37,344 nt of DNA from a virus, in the IMG/VR virus record IMGVR_UViG_3300024355_000334, positions 1 to 37,344 of that record; one strand, written 5' to 3'. Each line of letters starts with the position of its first letter. The first letter of the stretch is position 1. The position numbers and the translations under genes are program-made. This document shows, in pieces, positions 19,723-27,728 of the stretch. Below the pieces are notes generated by a model that was not told the origin of the DNA, ran no database searches, and saw only the letters and a list, made by a program, of their open reading frames with translations.

Positions 19723-21078
19723 TGTAAAGTCAGTGAACCGGGCGTACTTACTCTCAAAGTTGAGTAGTGATACGCCCGTCCTGCCATTACGGTTCTTAGC
19801 CGTTATGATTTCTGCTTTATCAATATCATCTATGTGATCATCTGCCTGTTTCTTTTCGTAGTATCCAGCCCTGTAGATAAACTGAATCACGTCTGCATCT
19901 GATTCAATATCACCAGACTCACGTAAGTCTGACATCATTGGTCGCTTGTCTTGCCGTTGCTCCACTGCACGAGACAATGATGATAGTGCTATTACAGGGC
20001 AGTTGAACTCACGAGCAATGTCTTTTAGTCCACGACTAATCACACCAATATCCCTAGTCCTATTCTCTGACTTGACATTTGCTGGCATCGTTATCATCTG
20101 TAGGTAATCAACTACAATCAACCCAACCTCAGCAGTCTTTTTCATGCTATTGGCTGCTTCCCTAATAGATTGCAGTGTAACTGTTTGATCAGCAACCACT
20201 TGTATTGTTAGGCTCTTGGCTGTTCGAGCAATAACTGAAAGACTGTCTTTATCGTAGCTAGATAGCTTCTTTGACTGTATCGATTGGCTGTCTACTCCAC
20301 TGTATATGCTAAGCATCCTAGCAGTAACCATAGCTTTAGACATTTCTGCGCTAACTATTAGAACCCCGGTACGCTTCTCTTCTTTTCGTAATGCAAGAGC
20401 TGCATTCCATGCATACTGTAGACCAAGGCTTGATTTACCCATTGATGGACGACCACCAACGACGATTAACTCGCCGTCACGCCATCCACCAGTAATACTG
20501 TCAACTTCTATAAATCCGCTAGAGACACTGTAGTCTATGGCGTCTTCAGTACGGTGAATAGCTTCTGTTGTAATGTCAGAAATTAATACAGATAAATCAT
20601 CTACAGCCTTTCCGGATTGAATGAATGTAACAGATTTATTTAAATCGGCGATTATATTTTCAGTAGAATCATCACCAGTAGATGCTCGCTTACTTGCATG
20701 TTCGGATGCAAATATAATCTCACGCCTCTTGTGGTATTCCCACACAAGGTCAGCGTAACTATTACAGTGACCTGTAGTTGGTAGTAGTTCTGCACACTGC
20801 ATAAGATATGCAAGCCCACCACATGCCTCTAGTGCATTACGTTTTACTAACTCCTCATTGATCGTGACAATGTCTATCTCTTTGTTAGCATCATCTACAG
20901 CTTTATATGCTTCCCATATTAAACTGTGGGCAACACGATAAAACATAGACTTGTCAATCCGTTGCATTGACTTGAATAGTTTATTACCACCGAGAAGAAT
21001 TGATGCTATGAGTGATTGCTCACTCATAACATCGTATGGAATCTCTATGTTGAAACCAAGACTCTTACTGTTGCTCAT
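19702..21078 (-). CDS. dnaB: Replicative DNA helicase, DnaB family
   Basis: 458 residues, the usual length for DnaB. Residues 15-120 are the N-terminal helical domain. Walker A is GRPSMGKS (209-216) and Walker B is IVVDYLQM (321-328). Motif H4 appears as PVIALSSLSRAVEQR, with Ser where DnaB usually has Gln, followed by KRPMMSDLRESGDIESDADV. The hexamer unwinds DNA at the phage replication fork. It is the last gene of the leftward operon. Its ATG overlaps the preceding 142-residue gene by 14 bases, so translation is probably coupled with that putative loader. Confidence 0.95.
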   Translation of the reverse strand: MSNSKSLGFNIEIPYDVMSEQSLIASILLGGNKLFKSMQRIDKSMFYRVAHSLIWEAYKAVDDANKEIDIVTINEELVKRNALEACGGLAYLMQCAELLPTTGHCNSYADLVWEYHKRREIIFASEHASKRASTGDDSTENIIADLNKSVTFIQSGKAVDDLSVLISDITTEAIHRTEDAIDYSVSSGFIEVDSITGGWRDGELIVVGGRPSMGKSSLGLQYAWNAALALRKEEKRTGVLIVSAEMSKAMVTARMLSIYSGVDSQSIQSKKLSSYDKDSLSVIARTAKSLTIQVVADQTVTLQSIREAANSMKKTAEVGLIVVDYLQMITMPANVKSENRTRDIGVISRGLKDIAREFNCPVIALSSLSRAVEQRQDKRPMMSDLRESGDIESDADVIQFIYRAGYYEKKQADDHIDDIDKAEIITAKNRNGRTGVSLLNFESKYARFTDFTSDDLFL

Positions 21079-21493
21079 TAATATAATCCGTTAATCTGAC
21101 CAATAACACTTCACTAATAACATCGGCAAGTTGTTGCCCTTTGAGTGGTGGCTCTACTCGCCACGCACGTAAACCACCAGTCTTGCGCAACACTAGAACA
21201 ACAGTGGGATGTAACTTGTTTGGATCAAGCCCAAGCCGTATCGCTTCCGATATATCTTGAGTAACCATGTGTGGTTGCGCATCGCCGTACTTTGCTATTG
21301 CTACGTTTAGCAATACCTCAGATGGTGTAGGGCGAAACTTTGTGCGCGTAAGAATGCGTTGCATACCAAGCTTAATATCTTCATCTGGCAAACCTTTGAC
21401 TGCAACCCTGTATACGGTGTCGCTTGTCTCTGTCCATGGTATCGAGCTAGGTAGTTGTGAAAGAATCGCCAGCAATTTATCAGTCGTTGTCAT
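21065..21493 (-). CDS. Putative helicase loader, G39P-like
   Basis: 142 residues between the winged-helix replication protein and DnaB, overlapping each by 14 bases. AGAGGATTGG precedes the ATG. Residues 15-65 have the pattern of G39P-type loader/inhibitor N-termini: a helix with a Trp, then LGMQRIL, then FRPTPSEVLLNVA. Helicase loaders typically lie directly upstream of the helicase gene in phages. The C-terminal part (KGQQLADVISEVLL) would be the helicase-binding tail by analogy. Both similarity and position support the call, but the similarity is short. Confidence 0.5.
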   Translation of the reverse strand: MTTTDKLLAILSQLPSSIPWTETSDTVYRVAVKGLPDEDIKLGMQRILTRTKFRPTPSEVLLNVAIAKYGDAQPHMVTQDISEAIRLGLDPNKLHPTVVLVLRKTGGLRAWRVEPPLKGQQLADVISEVLLVRLTDYINEQQ

Positions 21494-22187
21494 TGAACCA
21501 ATCCTCTATCTTTGCAGTTTTTGTAACTTTGCCGTACGTCGATGAAGCATATGTGTCCCAATGCTTCCATAGTGATCTGACTGTAATCATCTCTAAGTGC
21601 CATTTGTTTTTGAGTGTCTTGACTTTCTCTATGACATCACTTGGTTTCACTCCAGCCTTGTGCATTTGCCAGATGATTAACCTATTGTTTTTCCAATCCT
21701 TGTCGCTTATGTTTTCACTTGAGAATTGACCCCACCGTTCAATCATAAATGCTTGCATTAGGGGGAACGCAGGGTCATCTTCTTTAGCCACCTCCTTTTG
21801 TGCGTGCTTCACCGCTTGTACCTTTACGTTGTCAGAATGCTGTACAGAATCTGGGAACAGTTTGTAACCATTGCTTGTTGTTCTCCCGTTGGGAGAAGTT
21901 CTGCCATTGATTTCCAGCAAGCGACAGTCATTGATTTTCATTGATGACAGGTGATGCAGTGCAGTTTTCACTGTTGTTTCCGATAATCCTGTGCATTCAC
22001 ATAAACGTTTGATACTAGGCCAACAGTATCCCTCATTGTCAACGTGCATAACTAAAGCCATGAACGTGATGAATCCGGATGGTGTAAAGCTTGCAATGTG
22101 ATTGACAAGAAGTCTGTCAATTTGTACAAAGCCAGACGACGATGCACCGGACAAGCCAAAAGACTTGCCGTTAAATACGGTAATCAT
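21480..22187 (-). CDS. Winged-helix replication initiation protein (DnaD/HTH_36-like)
   Basis: 235 residues with AAGGAATA before the ATG. Residues 30-105 contain a typical helix-turn-helix_36 winged helix: GFITFMALVMHVDNEGYCWP, then SIKRLCECTGLSETTVKTAL, then a wing. Such domains form the N-terminus of many phage replication initiators that bind the origin. The C-terminal half (residues 140-220), with SDKDWKNNRLIIWQMHKAG and DVIEKVKTLKNKW, resembles DnaD-type helicase-loading regions. Context supports this: loader and DnaB follow directly. The origin may lie inside this gene, as in other phages, but no clear iterons were seen. Confidence 0.65.
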   Translation of the reverse strand: MITVFNGKSFGLSGASSSGFVQIDRLLVNHIASFTPSGFITFMALVMHVDNEGYCWPSIKRLCECTGLSETTVKTALHHLSSMKINDCRLLEINGRTSPNGRTTSNGYKLFPDSVQHSDNVKVQAVKHAQKEVAKEDDPAFPLMQAFMIERWGQFSSENISDKDWKNNRLIIWQMHKAGVKPSDVIEKVKTLKNKWHLEMITVRSLWKHWDTYASSTYGKVTKTAKIEDWFNDND

Positions 22188-22196
22188 AGTTATTCC

Positions 22197-22814
22197 TTAT
22201 TGGTTATATGGGCATTGATCGCAGTACCTTACTCGTTGAACGTCATCATCTTCAGATAACTTAGTAAGACCTGCGTCGTATATTTCTTGTAAAGGTATTG
22301 GTGTAGTACTAATCAATGACAGTGCCTTATTGACATCATCAACTGACCAGCCTGATGGTATTTCTATTGTTTTAAGTGGTTTCTTTTCTTCTTCTTTCTC
22401 GCCTTTCAACTCACGTTCAAACTCTGTTACAGATATCCCACGAGCTTTTGCAGATTCTAGGATTTGTTTCTGTTGTTCCGTGCCCATATTTGCGACCAAG
22501 CGATGGTGAGTCCAGCTAAGACCTGCAACGCGGTTACTAATAGGAACATGATTAGAAACCCAGCTCCAGTTAGCAAGGCTTTGATAAGCGCAACCAGTAG
22601 CATCCATAGCCTGTGCATACTTTTCACCATAGCGTTTTTGTCCATAGTTAAGTGCGTCTCCAATTGCAAACTGAAACGCTGTAGTTAATTGTTGTAGTGT
22701 AGCCATTAGTCGTAACCACTGATCATATTCAATGTCGTGATTAAACTGTAAGCCTACGTCGGTAACACTTACTGCATCTGGGATACTGCCTATGTAAACT
22801 AATTCGTCACTCAT
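22197..22814 (-). CDS. Conserved phage protein, possible DNA-binding regulator
   Basis: 205 residues. Residues 35-120 carry the pattern IGDALNYGQKRYGEKYAQA, then ATGCAYQSLANWSWVS, then GLSWTHHRLVANM, then TEQQKQILESAKARGISVTEF. I recall this arrangement from unnamed proteins of phages and filamentous or photosynthetic bacteria. It looks like a helical ParB/KorB-like or helix-turn-helix protein. A C-terminal CDQCPYNQ may bind metal. The start is preceded by AGAAAGAAAGAG directly after a strong hairpin (22839-22864), so expression is probably controlled separately from the recombination genes upstream. Confidence 0.45.
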   Translation of the reverse strand: MSDELVYIGSIPDAVSVTDVGLQFNHDIEYDQWLRLMATLQQLTTAFQFAIGDALNYGQKRYGEKYAQAMDATGCAYQSLANWSWVSNHVPISNRVAGLSWTHHRLVANMGTEQQKQILESAKARGISVTEFERELKGEKEEEKKPLKTIEIPSGWSVDDVNKALSLISTTPIPLQEIYDAGLTKLSEDDDVQRVRYCDQCPYNQ

Positions 22815-22869
22815 TCTCTTTCTTTCTGTGGGACAAAAGGACCACGGTGTTGATGCCGTGGTCCTCCAT
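22807..22869 (-). CDS. Possible 20-codon upstream ORF across a hairpin
   Basis: An ATG at 22869 opens a 20-residue frame (MEDHGINTVVLLSHRKKENE) that runs through the whole 22839-22864 hairpin and ends in a TGA inside the first codons of the 205-residue gene. It has no convincing Shine-Dalgarno sequence. A ribosome translating it would melt the hairpin and stop at the downstream start site, a layout used by leader peptides. Equally possible as chance. Confidence 0.2.
   Translation of the reverse strand: MEDHGINTVVLLSHRKKENE
22839..22864 (-). terminator. Strong intercistronic hairpin, possible terminator or attenuator
   Basis: Nine-base-pair perfect stem (GGACCACGG with CCGTGGTCC, loop of 8) followed on the minus strand by TTTTG. 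The U tract is short, so termination would be partial. It separates the recombination genes from the replication genes. A weaker stem (CCCCTG with CAGGGG, 22884-22909) precedes it on the transcript. Confidence 0.6.
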
Positions 22870-22919
22870 TTGGTAGTTGTTTTCCCCTGTGTTGATATAG
22901 TTTCAGGGGCAATGCAATC

Positions 22920-23483
22920 TTACTCCTCTGTGTCTGTTGCTGTCAATGCTTTAATCGATACATTTTCTGTGGCTTCTGTCACAGAGAAAATATCTGGGTA
23001 TTGTTCTACAAGTGTAAGTTGCACTTCTTTTGGTATCTTACTTTTGTAGACTTTGTATTGAAGCTGGACAGCGTCAGTCGATATAGGAATGACCAATGCT
23101 GCTTTTTCTTCATCATGAATTGTAAACGTTGGTTGTGTGTTGCGAAATGCAACTTGACCCCATGGGCACTTCCATGTCTTAGCTTTACCAACAAGTTGTT
23201 TTTTAGCAAAGTCAGCAATCTGTGCTCCATACCGTGCTTGCAGCCACTGTACTTTGCGTTCTCTGTCCTTGACCATTTGTTTGCAACGATCAACGACAGA
23301 CTGCATGGCAAGTTGTTCAGCTTTTAATTCTGTCTCATATTTTAGTAAACGCTGCATTGCTAAAAGAACGTCATCTTCTGTTTTAAGTTCGTCGCCTAAC
23401 CAACCATCAATAGGACCAGCGTATTCGCCAGTTTCTTTGTCCCAGTAACTATCACCGATAATGTCAAACTTATTTGTGTCCAT
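22920..23483 (-). CDS. Gam/Gp157-like protein
   Basis: 187 residues. Residues 30-100 are a long helical, coiled-coil-like stretch (DDVLLAMQRLLKYETELKAE, VVDRCKQMVKDRERKVQWL). It is followed by a small beta element, KTWKCPWGQVAFRNTQPTF, the layout of Gam-like and siphovirus Gp157 proteins (helical pair, then a strand pair with a G-x-x-x-F-R pattern). Gam proteins bind DNA ends and block host exonucleases; Gp157 is often found in phage recombination modules. Here it lies directly downstream of a putative annealing protein, overlapping by one base (TAATG). Confidence 0.6.
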   Translation of the reverse strand: MDTNKFDIIGDSYWDKETGEYAGPIDGWLGDELKTEDDVLLAMQRLLKYETELKAEQLAMQSVVDRCKQMVKDRERKVQWLQARYGAQIADFAKKQLVGKAKTWKCPWGQVAFRNTQPTFTIHDEEKAALVIPISTDAVQLQYKVYKSKIPKEVQLTLVEQYPDIFSVTEATENVSIKALTATDTEE

Positions 23484-24073
23484 TAGTTATTCTCTTCCTC
23501 TGATAAAAATACTGCTTCTGCTTCTTCTGGTGTGTTGAATCCCTGTAGTACTTCAATGACAAGTCGTAGGTTTTCATCTGTTGTATTAGTATGCCCAGCA
23601 AGACGTGCGAATACACGCTTCATATCTGATGGCGTGATATCTGCACCCCATATGCGTTTGCACTCAAAAGCAAACTGCTTTCCCGGAGTTAGTGTAGAAG
23701 CCTTGGCCTGTTGTGGCGCATCGACAATGCGCATATCACCAGCTGGCGTAATAGGTTCTTCTAGTTCCTGAGCAAATAGTGTGCCGTATCCGCATAATGC
23801 AAGCGCACGACCGATTGCACCAGTCTCTGCTTTCTCTCGATAGTCAGAGAAATGTTTCTCGTGTTCTGTTTTGTGTGCTTTGGCAATCAGTCTTCCTTCA
23901 CCGTCGAGTATCTCTGCTGCAAACGTAACATAGTCAGGCCCTGATAGTTCTGCAACTGGATATGTATTGATTGTCCAGTCTGCATGATCCTCACGGAACC
24001 ATGCAATACGTGGAGCTACAGGCAAATACTGTTTGCCTTTCAGGTTAAGGAAATGATCTCGTGGGTTAAACAT
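23483..24073 (-). CDS. Putative single-strand annealing or ssDNA-binding protein
   Basis: 196 residues. The first 105 residues combine a beta-rich part (WTINTYPVAELSGPDYVTFA, AEILDGEGRLIAKAHKTE) with the helix EKAETGAIGRALALCGYG. That helix resembles the core of Rad52/ERF-like annealing proteins, where an E/A-x-x-x-A-x-G-R-A-L helix follows a beta sheet. Residues 130-190 are a separate helical tail. Its place between a Gam-like protein and, two genes upstream, a VRR-NUC nuclease supports a recombination role. The family assignment is tentative. Confidence 0.45.
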   Translation of the reverse strand: MFNPRDHFLNLKGKQYLPVAPRIAWFREDHADWTINTYPVAELSGPDYVTFAAEILDGEGRLIAKAHKTEHEKHFSDYREKAETGAIGRALALCGYGTLFAQELEEPITPAGDMRIVDAPQQAKASTLTPGKQFAFECKRIWGADITPSDMKRVFARLAGHTNTTDENLRLVIEVLQGFNTPEEAEAVFLSEEENN

Positions 24074-24728
24074 TACTATTCTCCGTTTCTGTTAATGCTC
24101 TACGATGTGATTTACTTAAGGCTAATGCCTTTTTAACGTCATACGTTTCACGATCAGTGAAAACTAATTTTGTTTTTGACACTAAACCTATGAGTGGTAT
24201 TGTTTTGATTTCATATAGTCCTTTCGCATAGTCATCATCAAAGTCAGGAACATGATCGTTCAACTCAACTAATAATCCGTGCGTTGTAAGACTGACTATT
24301 AAAGCACCATCTTTAGTTACAACGTCGTTATTATTTTTATCAACTGCATACATCCAAATGGTTGACGGACACGTAACTAATTGATTACTTGGTATATAGG
24401 TAGATGACATTATCATGGCGCTTGTAATACCAATAAGTAATTTCGGTACGCCGTCAAGAGTAATGGCCCGATAGATACTGCAAATCTCAGCAAATGGCAC
24501 TACTTGTATTTCGTAATCGTCTGGACCGTGGCCAAGTTTATTCATTGTTTCAACTACTTTGTCTCGTGTTGTCCATATGTTTAAAAATGTCCATATTCCT
24601 GATGTCAAGCATGATAGAGAACTGTCTCTCATTTGATGTCGAGCAATATACACCATTGTAAATGGGTCAATATCTAACCATGTATCATGGTCATCCATTG
24701 TGAAAGGCCACACTTTATTTAAATCCAC
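24066..24728 (-). CDS. Uncharacterised 220-residue protein
   Basis: I do not recognise this protein. It is 220 residues, mixed alpha/beta, rich in Thr, Ile and Asp. It has no membrane span long enough to call, although LIGITSAMIMSSTYI is hydrophobic. The basic tail KKALALSKSHRRAL could bind nucleic acid. It overlaps the nuclease gene upstream by 10 bases and the annealing-protein gene downstream by 8, so it belongs to the recombination cluster. A 6-bp hairpin with a 3-base loop lies at codons 13-17 (24677-24691). Confidence 0.5.
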   Translation of the reverse strand: MDLNKVWPFTMDDHDTWLDIDPFTMVYIARHQMRDSSLSCLTSGIWTFLNIWTTRDKVVETMNKLGHGPDDYEIQVVPFAEICSIYRAITLDGVPKLLIGITSAMIMSSTYIPSNQLVTCPSTIWMYAVDKNNNDVVTKDGALIVSLTTHGLLVELNDHVPDFDDDYAKGLYEIKTIPLIGLVSKTKLVFTDRETYDVKKALALSKSHRRALTETENSNV

Positions 24729-25102
24729 GTTAATTTCTCCAATTTAGTTTCATTACCAAACATTTTGTCAATAGCTAACACTTGCTGTATTACATCTTCT
24801 ATTGATCTGCATATTACGATTAATTGTTGTTCTGAAAATTGTTGTTGCTCTTTTCGCACAGCTCCTTTCTCTGTCTTCAACTCAATGCCAATAGAGCAGA
24901 AGTTCCACTGCTTGTGATGGATATAGAGGTCAGGTGCTCCAACTGTATTGCCTTGCCAGCCAGTTGAGTAACTCCAGTTCCCACACTTGACACATCTTGT
25001 TTTGCCACGTGATTTGCCAATCTCCATAACTGTATAACCACACGTTGTTAATAGGTGTACAACTTGTTGTTGCAGTGTTGCTTCTGCTCTATTACGTCTC
25101 AT
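24719..25102 (-). CDS. VRR-NUC domain nuclease with CxxC insert
   Basis: 127 residues. The PD-(D/E)xK core is clear: G-A-P-D58-L-Y, then I-G-I-E74-L-K76, then KGAVRKEQQQF. An N-terminal helix (AEATLQQQVVHLL) supplies the first acidic residue. This is the VRR-NUC layout of phage nucleases and Holliday-junction-type endonucleases. Between helix one and the PD motif there is CVKC (37-40), a possible half of a metal site. It lies upstream of the putative annealing and Gam-like genes, so a role in recombination or repair is likely. Confidence 0.8.
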   Translation of the reverse strand: MRRNRAEATLQQQVVHLLTTCGYTVMEIGKSRGKTRCVKCGNWSYSTGWQGNTVGAPDLYIHHKQWNFCSIGIELKTEKGAVRKEQQQFSEQQLIVICRSIEDVIQQVLAIDKMFGNETKLEKLTWI

Positions 25103-25203
25103 CTATTACGTATTACATCAATGTACAATGCTATTGCAACGAGTAACACCATAATAAATGTTGTGATGCATCCAACTCTTGGATCGTCACCTTTTGATCT
25201 CAT
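25099..25203 (-). CDS. Hidden 34-residue single-span membrane microprotein
   Basis: ATG at 25203 with GGGAGTT nine bases upstream. The frame ends in a TGA that shares bases with the nuclease start (ATGA). It overlaps the end of the 184-residue gene by 17 bases, so it fills the only gap in this part of the operon. Residues 1-11 are polar (RSKGDDPR). Residues 12-29 are a membrane span (ITTFIMVLLVAIALYIDV), and RNR follows. Overlapping junctions at both ends, a good ribosome-binding site and an unmistakable span argue for a real gene. Function unknown. Confidence 0.65.
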   Translation of the reverse strand: MRSKGDDPRVGCITTFIMVLLVAIALYIDVIRNR

Positions 25204-25741
25204 AATTCAAGAACTCCCATACCTGTTTGATATGGTCTATTCTTGTGCCATCCGCCCATTTAACGTAACCTTCTGTTTTTATTGCAACGTGTGCAGCCAA
25301 TGCTGTAGGTGCACGTAGTAACAATTGAAGTATGTTTGCGTCATTGAGCGCATTATCGAGCGCGTGTAAAACTGATTTCGGCAGCAAGCTGTATGTGTAT
25401 TCAGCGTTGTATTCATAATCATCTCCTGTTACTTTCATTTGTGTATTTGATAGTGTTTCTTTTGTTTCTTTGTTTTTAATTTCTGTTTTACATAACAGCC
25501 TCCACTTCCATGCGTTGTTTAACAAGCGCACTATATGTTTACGGCTCCAAGTAGACCAGCTATTGGGTGACATCAATGCATGTACAGTGATGACATTATC
25601 AATAGCTTGTTGTTGACAAATACTTATCCAGTGTTGATAAATAATCTTGGCAACAAATTGATTGCTGACTGCTACATTGCGTTTATTACTTGACACAATA
25701 TAGCAGACAGCATGGTAAGCATTACGTCTACGTGTTGGCAT
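25187..25741 (-). CDS. Uncharacterised 184-residue protein
   Basis: I do not recognise this protein. It has a basic N-terminus (MPTRRRNAYH), a Trp/Lys-rich centre (SWSTWSRKHIVRLLNNAWKWR) that could bind nucleic acid, and an Ala/Leu-rich helical C-terminal third (ANILQLLLRAPTALAAHVA). The central region has the spacing of a winged or helix-turn-helix fold. The ATG overlaps the upstream stop by one base and there is no strong ribosome-binding site, so translation is probably coupled. Confidence 0.5.
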   Translation of the reverse strand: MPTRRRNAYHAVCYIVSSNKRNVAVSNQFVAKIIYQHWISICQQQAIDNVITVHALMSPNSWSTWSRKHIVRLLNNAWKWRLLCKTEIKNKETKETLSNTQMKVTGDDYEYNAEYTYSLLPKSVLHALDNALNDANILQLLLRAPTALAAHVAIKTEGYVKWADGTRIDHIKQVWEFLNYEIKR

Positions 25742-26139
25742 TAGAACTTTGGATGCAATGAACCCTTATGTCTACTCACGCAGTACCCACATTTCCATGG
25801 TGGTGTCCACTTACCAGACAGGAACTCATCAATGATCTCCGCTATAGTTACACGCACAAGAGAAGATTCATCATATTGATTTTTGTTCTTGTCTGTAATC
25901 CATATGATTTGATCATTGTGCCAATACAAATTGTCAATGGTACGTATTTCTTCTGCTTGTTCTGTGCTGCCATCCCATTCTTTCGGCATCCTGAACGTAA
26001 CAATTTTGAGACGCCATTGTGGCCACGATAGGGACACTACACCATTTAATCCAATGAGTGGTTCTAGTTTGTCCCACCCGTCTTTGTAATCACTATTCTT
26101 CTTCATTGCATCAAGCAAATTAATTAAATCCTGTAACAT
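25741..26139 (-). CDS. Uncharacterised 132-residue protein
   Basis: Unrecognised. An N-terminal helix (MLQDLINLLDAMKK) is followed by alternating strands with several Trp (LSWPQWRLKIVTF, LYWHNDQIIWITD) and a C-terminal WKCGYCVSRH that may be a zinc-binding CxxC. AAAGG precedes the ATG. The gene is the first of a run closely joined to the recombination genes downstream. Confidence 0.5.
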   Translation of the reverse strand: MLQDLINLLDAMKKNSDYKDGWDKLEPLIGLNGVVSLSWPQWRLKIVTFRMPKEWDGSTEQAEEIRTIDNLYWHNDQIIWITDKNKNQYDESSLVRVTIAEIIDEFLSGKWTPPWKCGYCVSRHKGSLHPKF

Positions 26140-26178
26140 AAAAACCTTTCAATTATTAAAGTAATACATGAGTATATC

Positions 26179-26676
26179 CTACTCACAGGTGCATTTGTGC
26201 TCCCAGTTCTCACATTGAACACACGTTTCAGCACCCATTAGATGTAGGTCATCATCTGTTAGGTCATCATCTGAACGCTGTTCGTGACTGTATCCTTTTG
26301 GTCCTGCGTAGATATCACCAGCAAACATCATGCCGGGTTCAGCATATCTACAGTGGAACTCAAGATCAGGGAACATGTCAGACATAGTGTGTAACCATGT
26401 GTCAGCTGGACCCCATGCTGTATCAAAACCAATAACAATATGACCTTCTTTGAAGTCTAAGTAGCCTGTGTCGCAAGCTCCCCACTTAGTGCCCCAGTTA
26501 TTGTATTGCCAGTTGACATCACCACAACCATTCTCATCCAATGGCTCTGGCACAGACTTGTTGAAGTCTAGTACTGATGTGCTTGTCTCATACTTTGTAG
26601 TGTGTAACTCAGCCCAAGCAGACACTTTGTCTGCTGGGCCAGTGATTGTTAACTCGTTCATACACCAATTAGGCAT
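26179..26676 (-). CDS. Api92-like (DUF1281-type) ferredoxin-fold protein
   Basis: 165 residues with AAGGAATA upstream. Diagnostic features are the N-terminus MPNWCMNELTITGP, the central NNWGTKWGA, then FDTAWGPADTWL, FPDLEFHCRYAEPG and MMFAGDIY. This is the pattern of Api92-like/DUF1281 proteins common in phages and plasmids. Their molecular role is unknown to me. The C-terminus adds CVQCENWEHKCTC, a cysteine cluster likely to hold zinc. A 12-bp hairpin with one bulge lies at codons 13-22 (26612-26639). Confidence 0.75.
   Translation of the reverse strand: MPNWCMNELTITGPADKVSAWAELHTTKYETSTSVLDFNKSVPEPLDENGCGDVNWQYNNWGTKWGACDTGYLDFKEGHIVIGFDTAWGPADTWLHTMSDMFPDLEFHCRYAEPGMMFAGDIYAGPKGYSHEQRSDDDLTDDDLHLMGAETCVQCENWEHKCTCE
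26612..26639 (-). other. Start-proximal hairpin in the Api92-like gene
   Basis: GCAGACA pairs with TGTCTGC (loop of 3) and, across one bulged base, GCCCA pairs with TGGGC. Codons 13-22. Confidence 0.7.
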
Positions 26677-26687
26677 TGCTTTATTCC

Positions 26688-27023
26688 TTATCCGTAAATT
26701 AATTCACCAAAACATAACTCTTGTAACATTGTGTCAATAACATCTTGATCGACTTGCTGTTCTTCCTCAAACGTACGATCTCCAAGTGACCATGCTTTTT
26801 GTAACCAAGTAAGCACGTCGAGAGAAGATATTGTATGCACCTCCTCTTCTTCATCGTGAATATCTATATGAAACAATGTCTTTTGATTATCATAACCAAT
26901 CCAGCCAGCATTCCATTCAACTACCCATTCACAATGACGTATACCTTCTGTAATCTGGTCGTACCAAAACTCTCGATCAATATCACCTATTACCCACTTG
27001 ACATGTGTGTCACTTGCTTGCAT
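26688..27023 (-). CDS. Uncharacterised 111-residue acidic protein
   Basis: Unrecognised. Very acidic (DIHDEEEEVHT, FEEEQQVDQDV) and rich in Trp in its first half (WVIGDIDREFWYDQ, EWVVEWNAGWIGYD). AAGGAAG precedes the ATG, and the start overlaps the upstream gene by 14 bases. Acidity and small size are typical of phage early proteins that mimic DNA or block host enzymes, but nothing specific supports that here. Confidence 0.5.
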   Translation of the reverse strand: MQASDTHVKWVIGDIDREFWYDQITEGIRHCEWVVEWNAGWIGYDNQKTLFHIDIHDEEEEVHTISSLDVLTWLQKAWSLGDRTFEEEQQVDQDVIDTMLQELCFGELIYG

Positions 27024-27306
27024 TACGTCGTACTTCCTTTACTGTTATGTCGATCCTGTCCCAGTTTGTGCCATAGTTGGCATCAAATCCTTCGTGTAAT
27101 TCTGTTACAACTTCTGGCCATTCATCTTCTCGTTCAATGATTTCAGCCATGATTAAGTCATGTGATTGAAACTCTTCTCTATTCACTCCACAAACAAAGT
27201 CATATGGCCCCCATACTTCAATATAAAACTCCGGGTATTTCTCCCGGAGTTTGCGCAGCTCTTTTTCAAAAGCTAAGTCTTTTTCATTCCATTCTTCTTC
27301 TGTCAT
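27010..27306 (-). CDS. Uncharacterised 98-residue acidic protein
   Basis: The start is placed at the ATG at 27306 (MTEEEWNEKDLA), because GGGGAG lies about ten bases upstream and the ATG overlaps the previous stop (TAATG). An ATG 13 codons further upstream has no such support. The protein is highly charged with a helical N-terminal half. A perfect 10-bp inverted repeat with a 7-base loop lies at codons 19-27 (27226-27252). Confidence 0.55.
   Translation of the reverse strand: MTEEEWNEKDLAFEKELRKLREKYPEFYIEVWGPYDFVCGVNREEFQSHDLIMAEIIEREDEWPEVVTELHEGFDANYGTNWDRIDITVKEVRRNASK
27226..27252 (-). other. Start-proximal hairpin, 10 bp
   Basis: AAACTCCGGG pairs with CCCGGAGTTT, loop of 7. Codons 19-27 of the 98-residue gene. 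Confidence 0.75.
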
Positions 27307-27728
27307 TAGTCTTCTCCCCATCCATTTGGTTGTAGTAGTGAGCAATCATCGTACAGATCTTGACCACTGTACATGTCTGTCCACTCGCTGTATGTGCAGT
27401 CATAGATAAACTCAAACATTGCATCATTAAACTCGTCAATGTTTCTTTCGTGATATGTAGATGCAACAAGAGCACAAAACTTTTCTATATCCCAACTGTT
27501 TGGCCTATCAATTTTCATCTGTTTGACAGCCTCATCAATGAATTCGATGACACGTCTATCTTCGTACACAACACTTACGTCTGTAAATATCATCTTGCCT
27601 ACACGCGACATCAATTCTACACCAACGCACGGGGAGAGAAACTCCCCGTCTTCTGTGTAGTGCTGGTCACGTGCATAATCGTAGTGATCAGTTGACCATT
27701 CTTCGTACTCACATACTGAATAAAACAT
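27306..27728 (-). CDS. Uncharacterised 140-residue acidic protein
   Basis: Unrecognised, with GAGGTAAC before the ATG. Rich in Asp, Glu and Tyr (EYEEWSTDHYDYARDQHY). Helical segments follow (VIEFIDEAVKQMKID, FCALVASTYHERNIDEF). A perfect 8-bp hairpin lies at codons 27-33 (27629-27649). Confidence 0.5.
   Translation of the reverse strand: MFYSVCEYEEWSTDHYDYARDQHYTEDGEFLSPCVGVELMSRVGKMIFTDVSVVYEDRRVIEFIDEAVKQMKIDRPNSWDIEKFCALVASTYHERNIDEFNDAMFEFIYDCTYSEWTDMYSGQDLYDDCSLLQPNGWGED
27629..27649 (-). other. Start-proximal hairpin, 8 bp
   Basis: ACGGGGAG pairs with CTCCCCGT, loop of 5. Codons 27-33 of the 140-residue gene. Confidence 0.7.
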
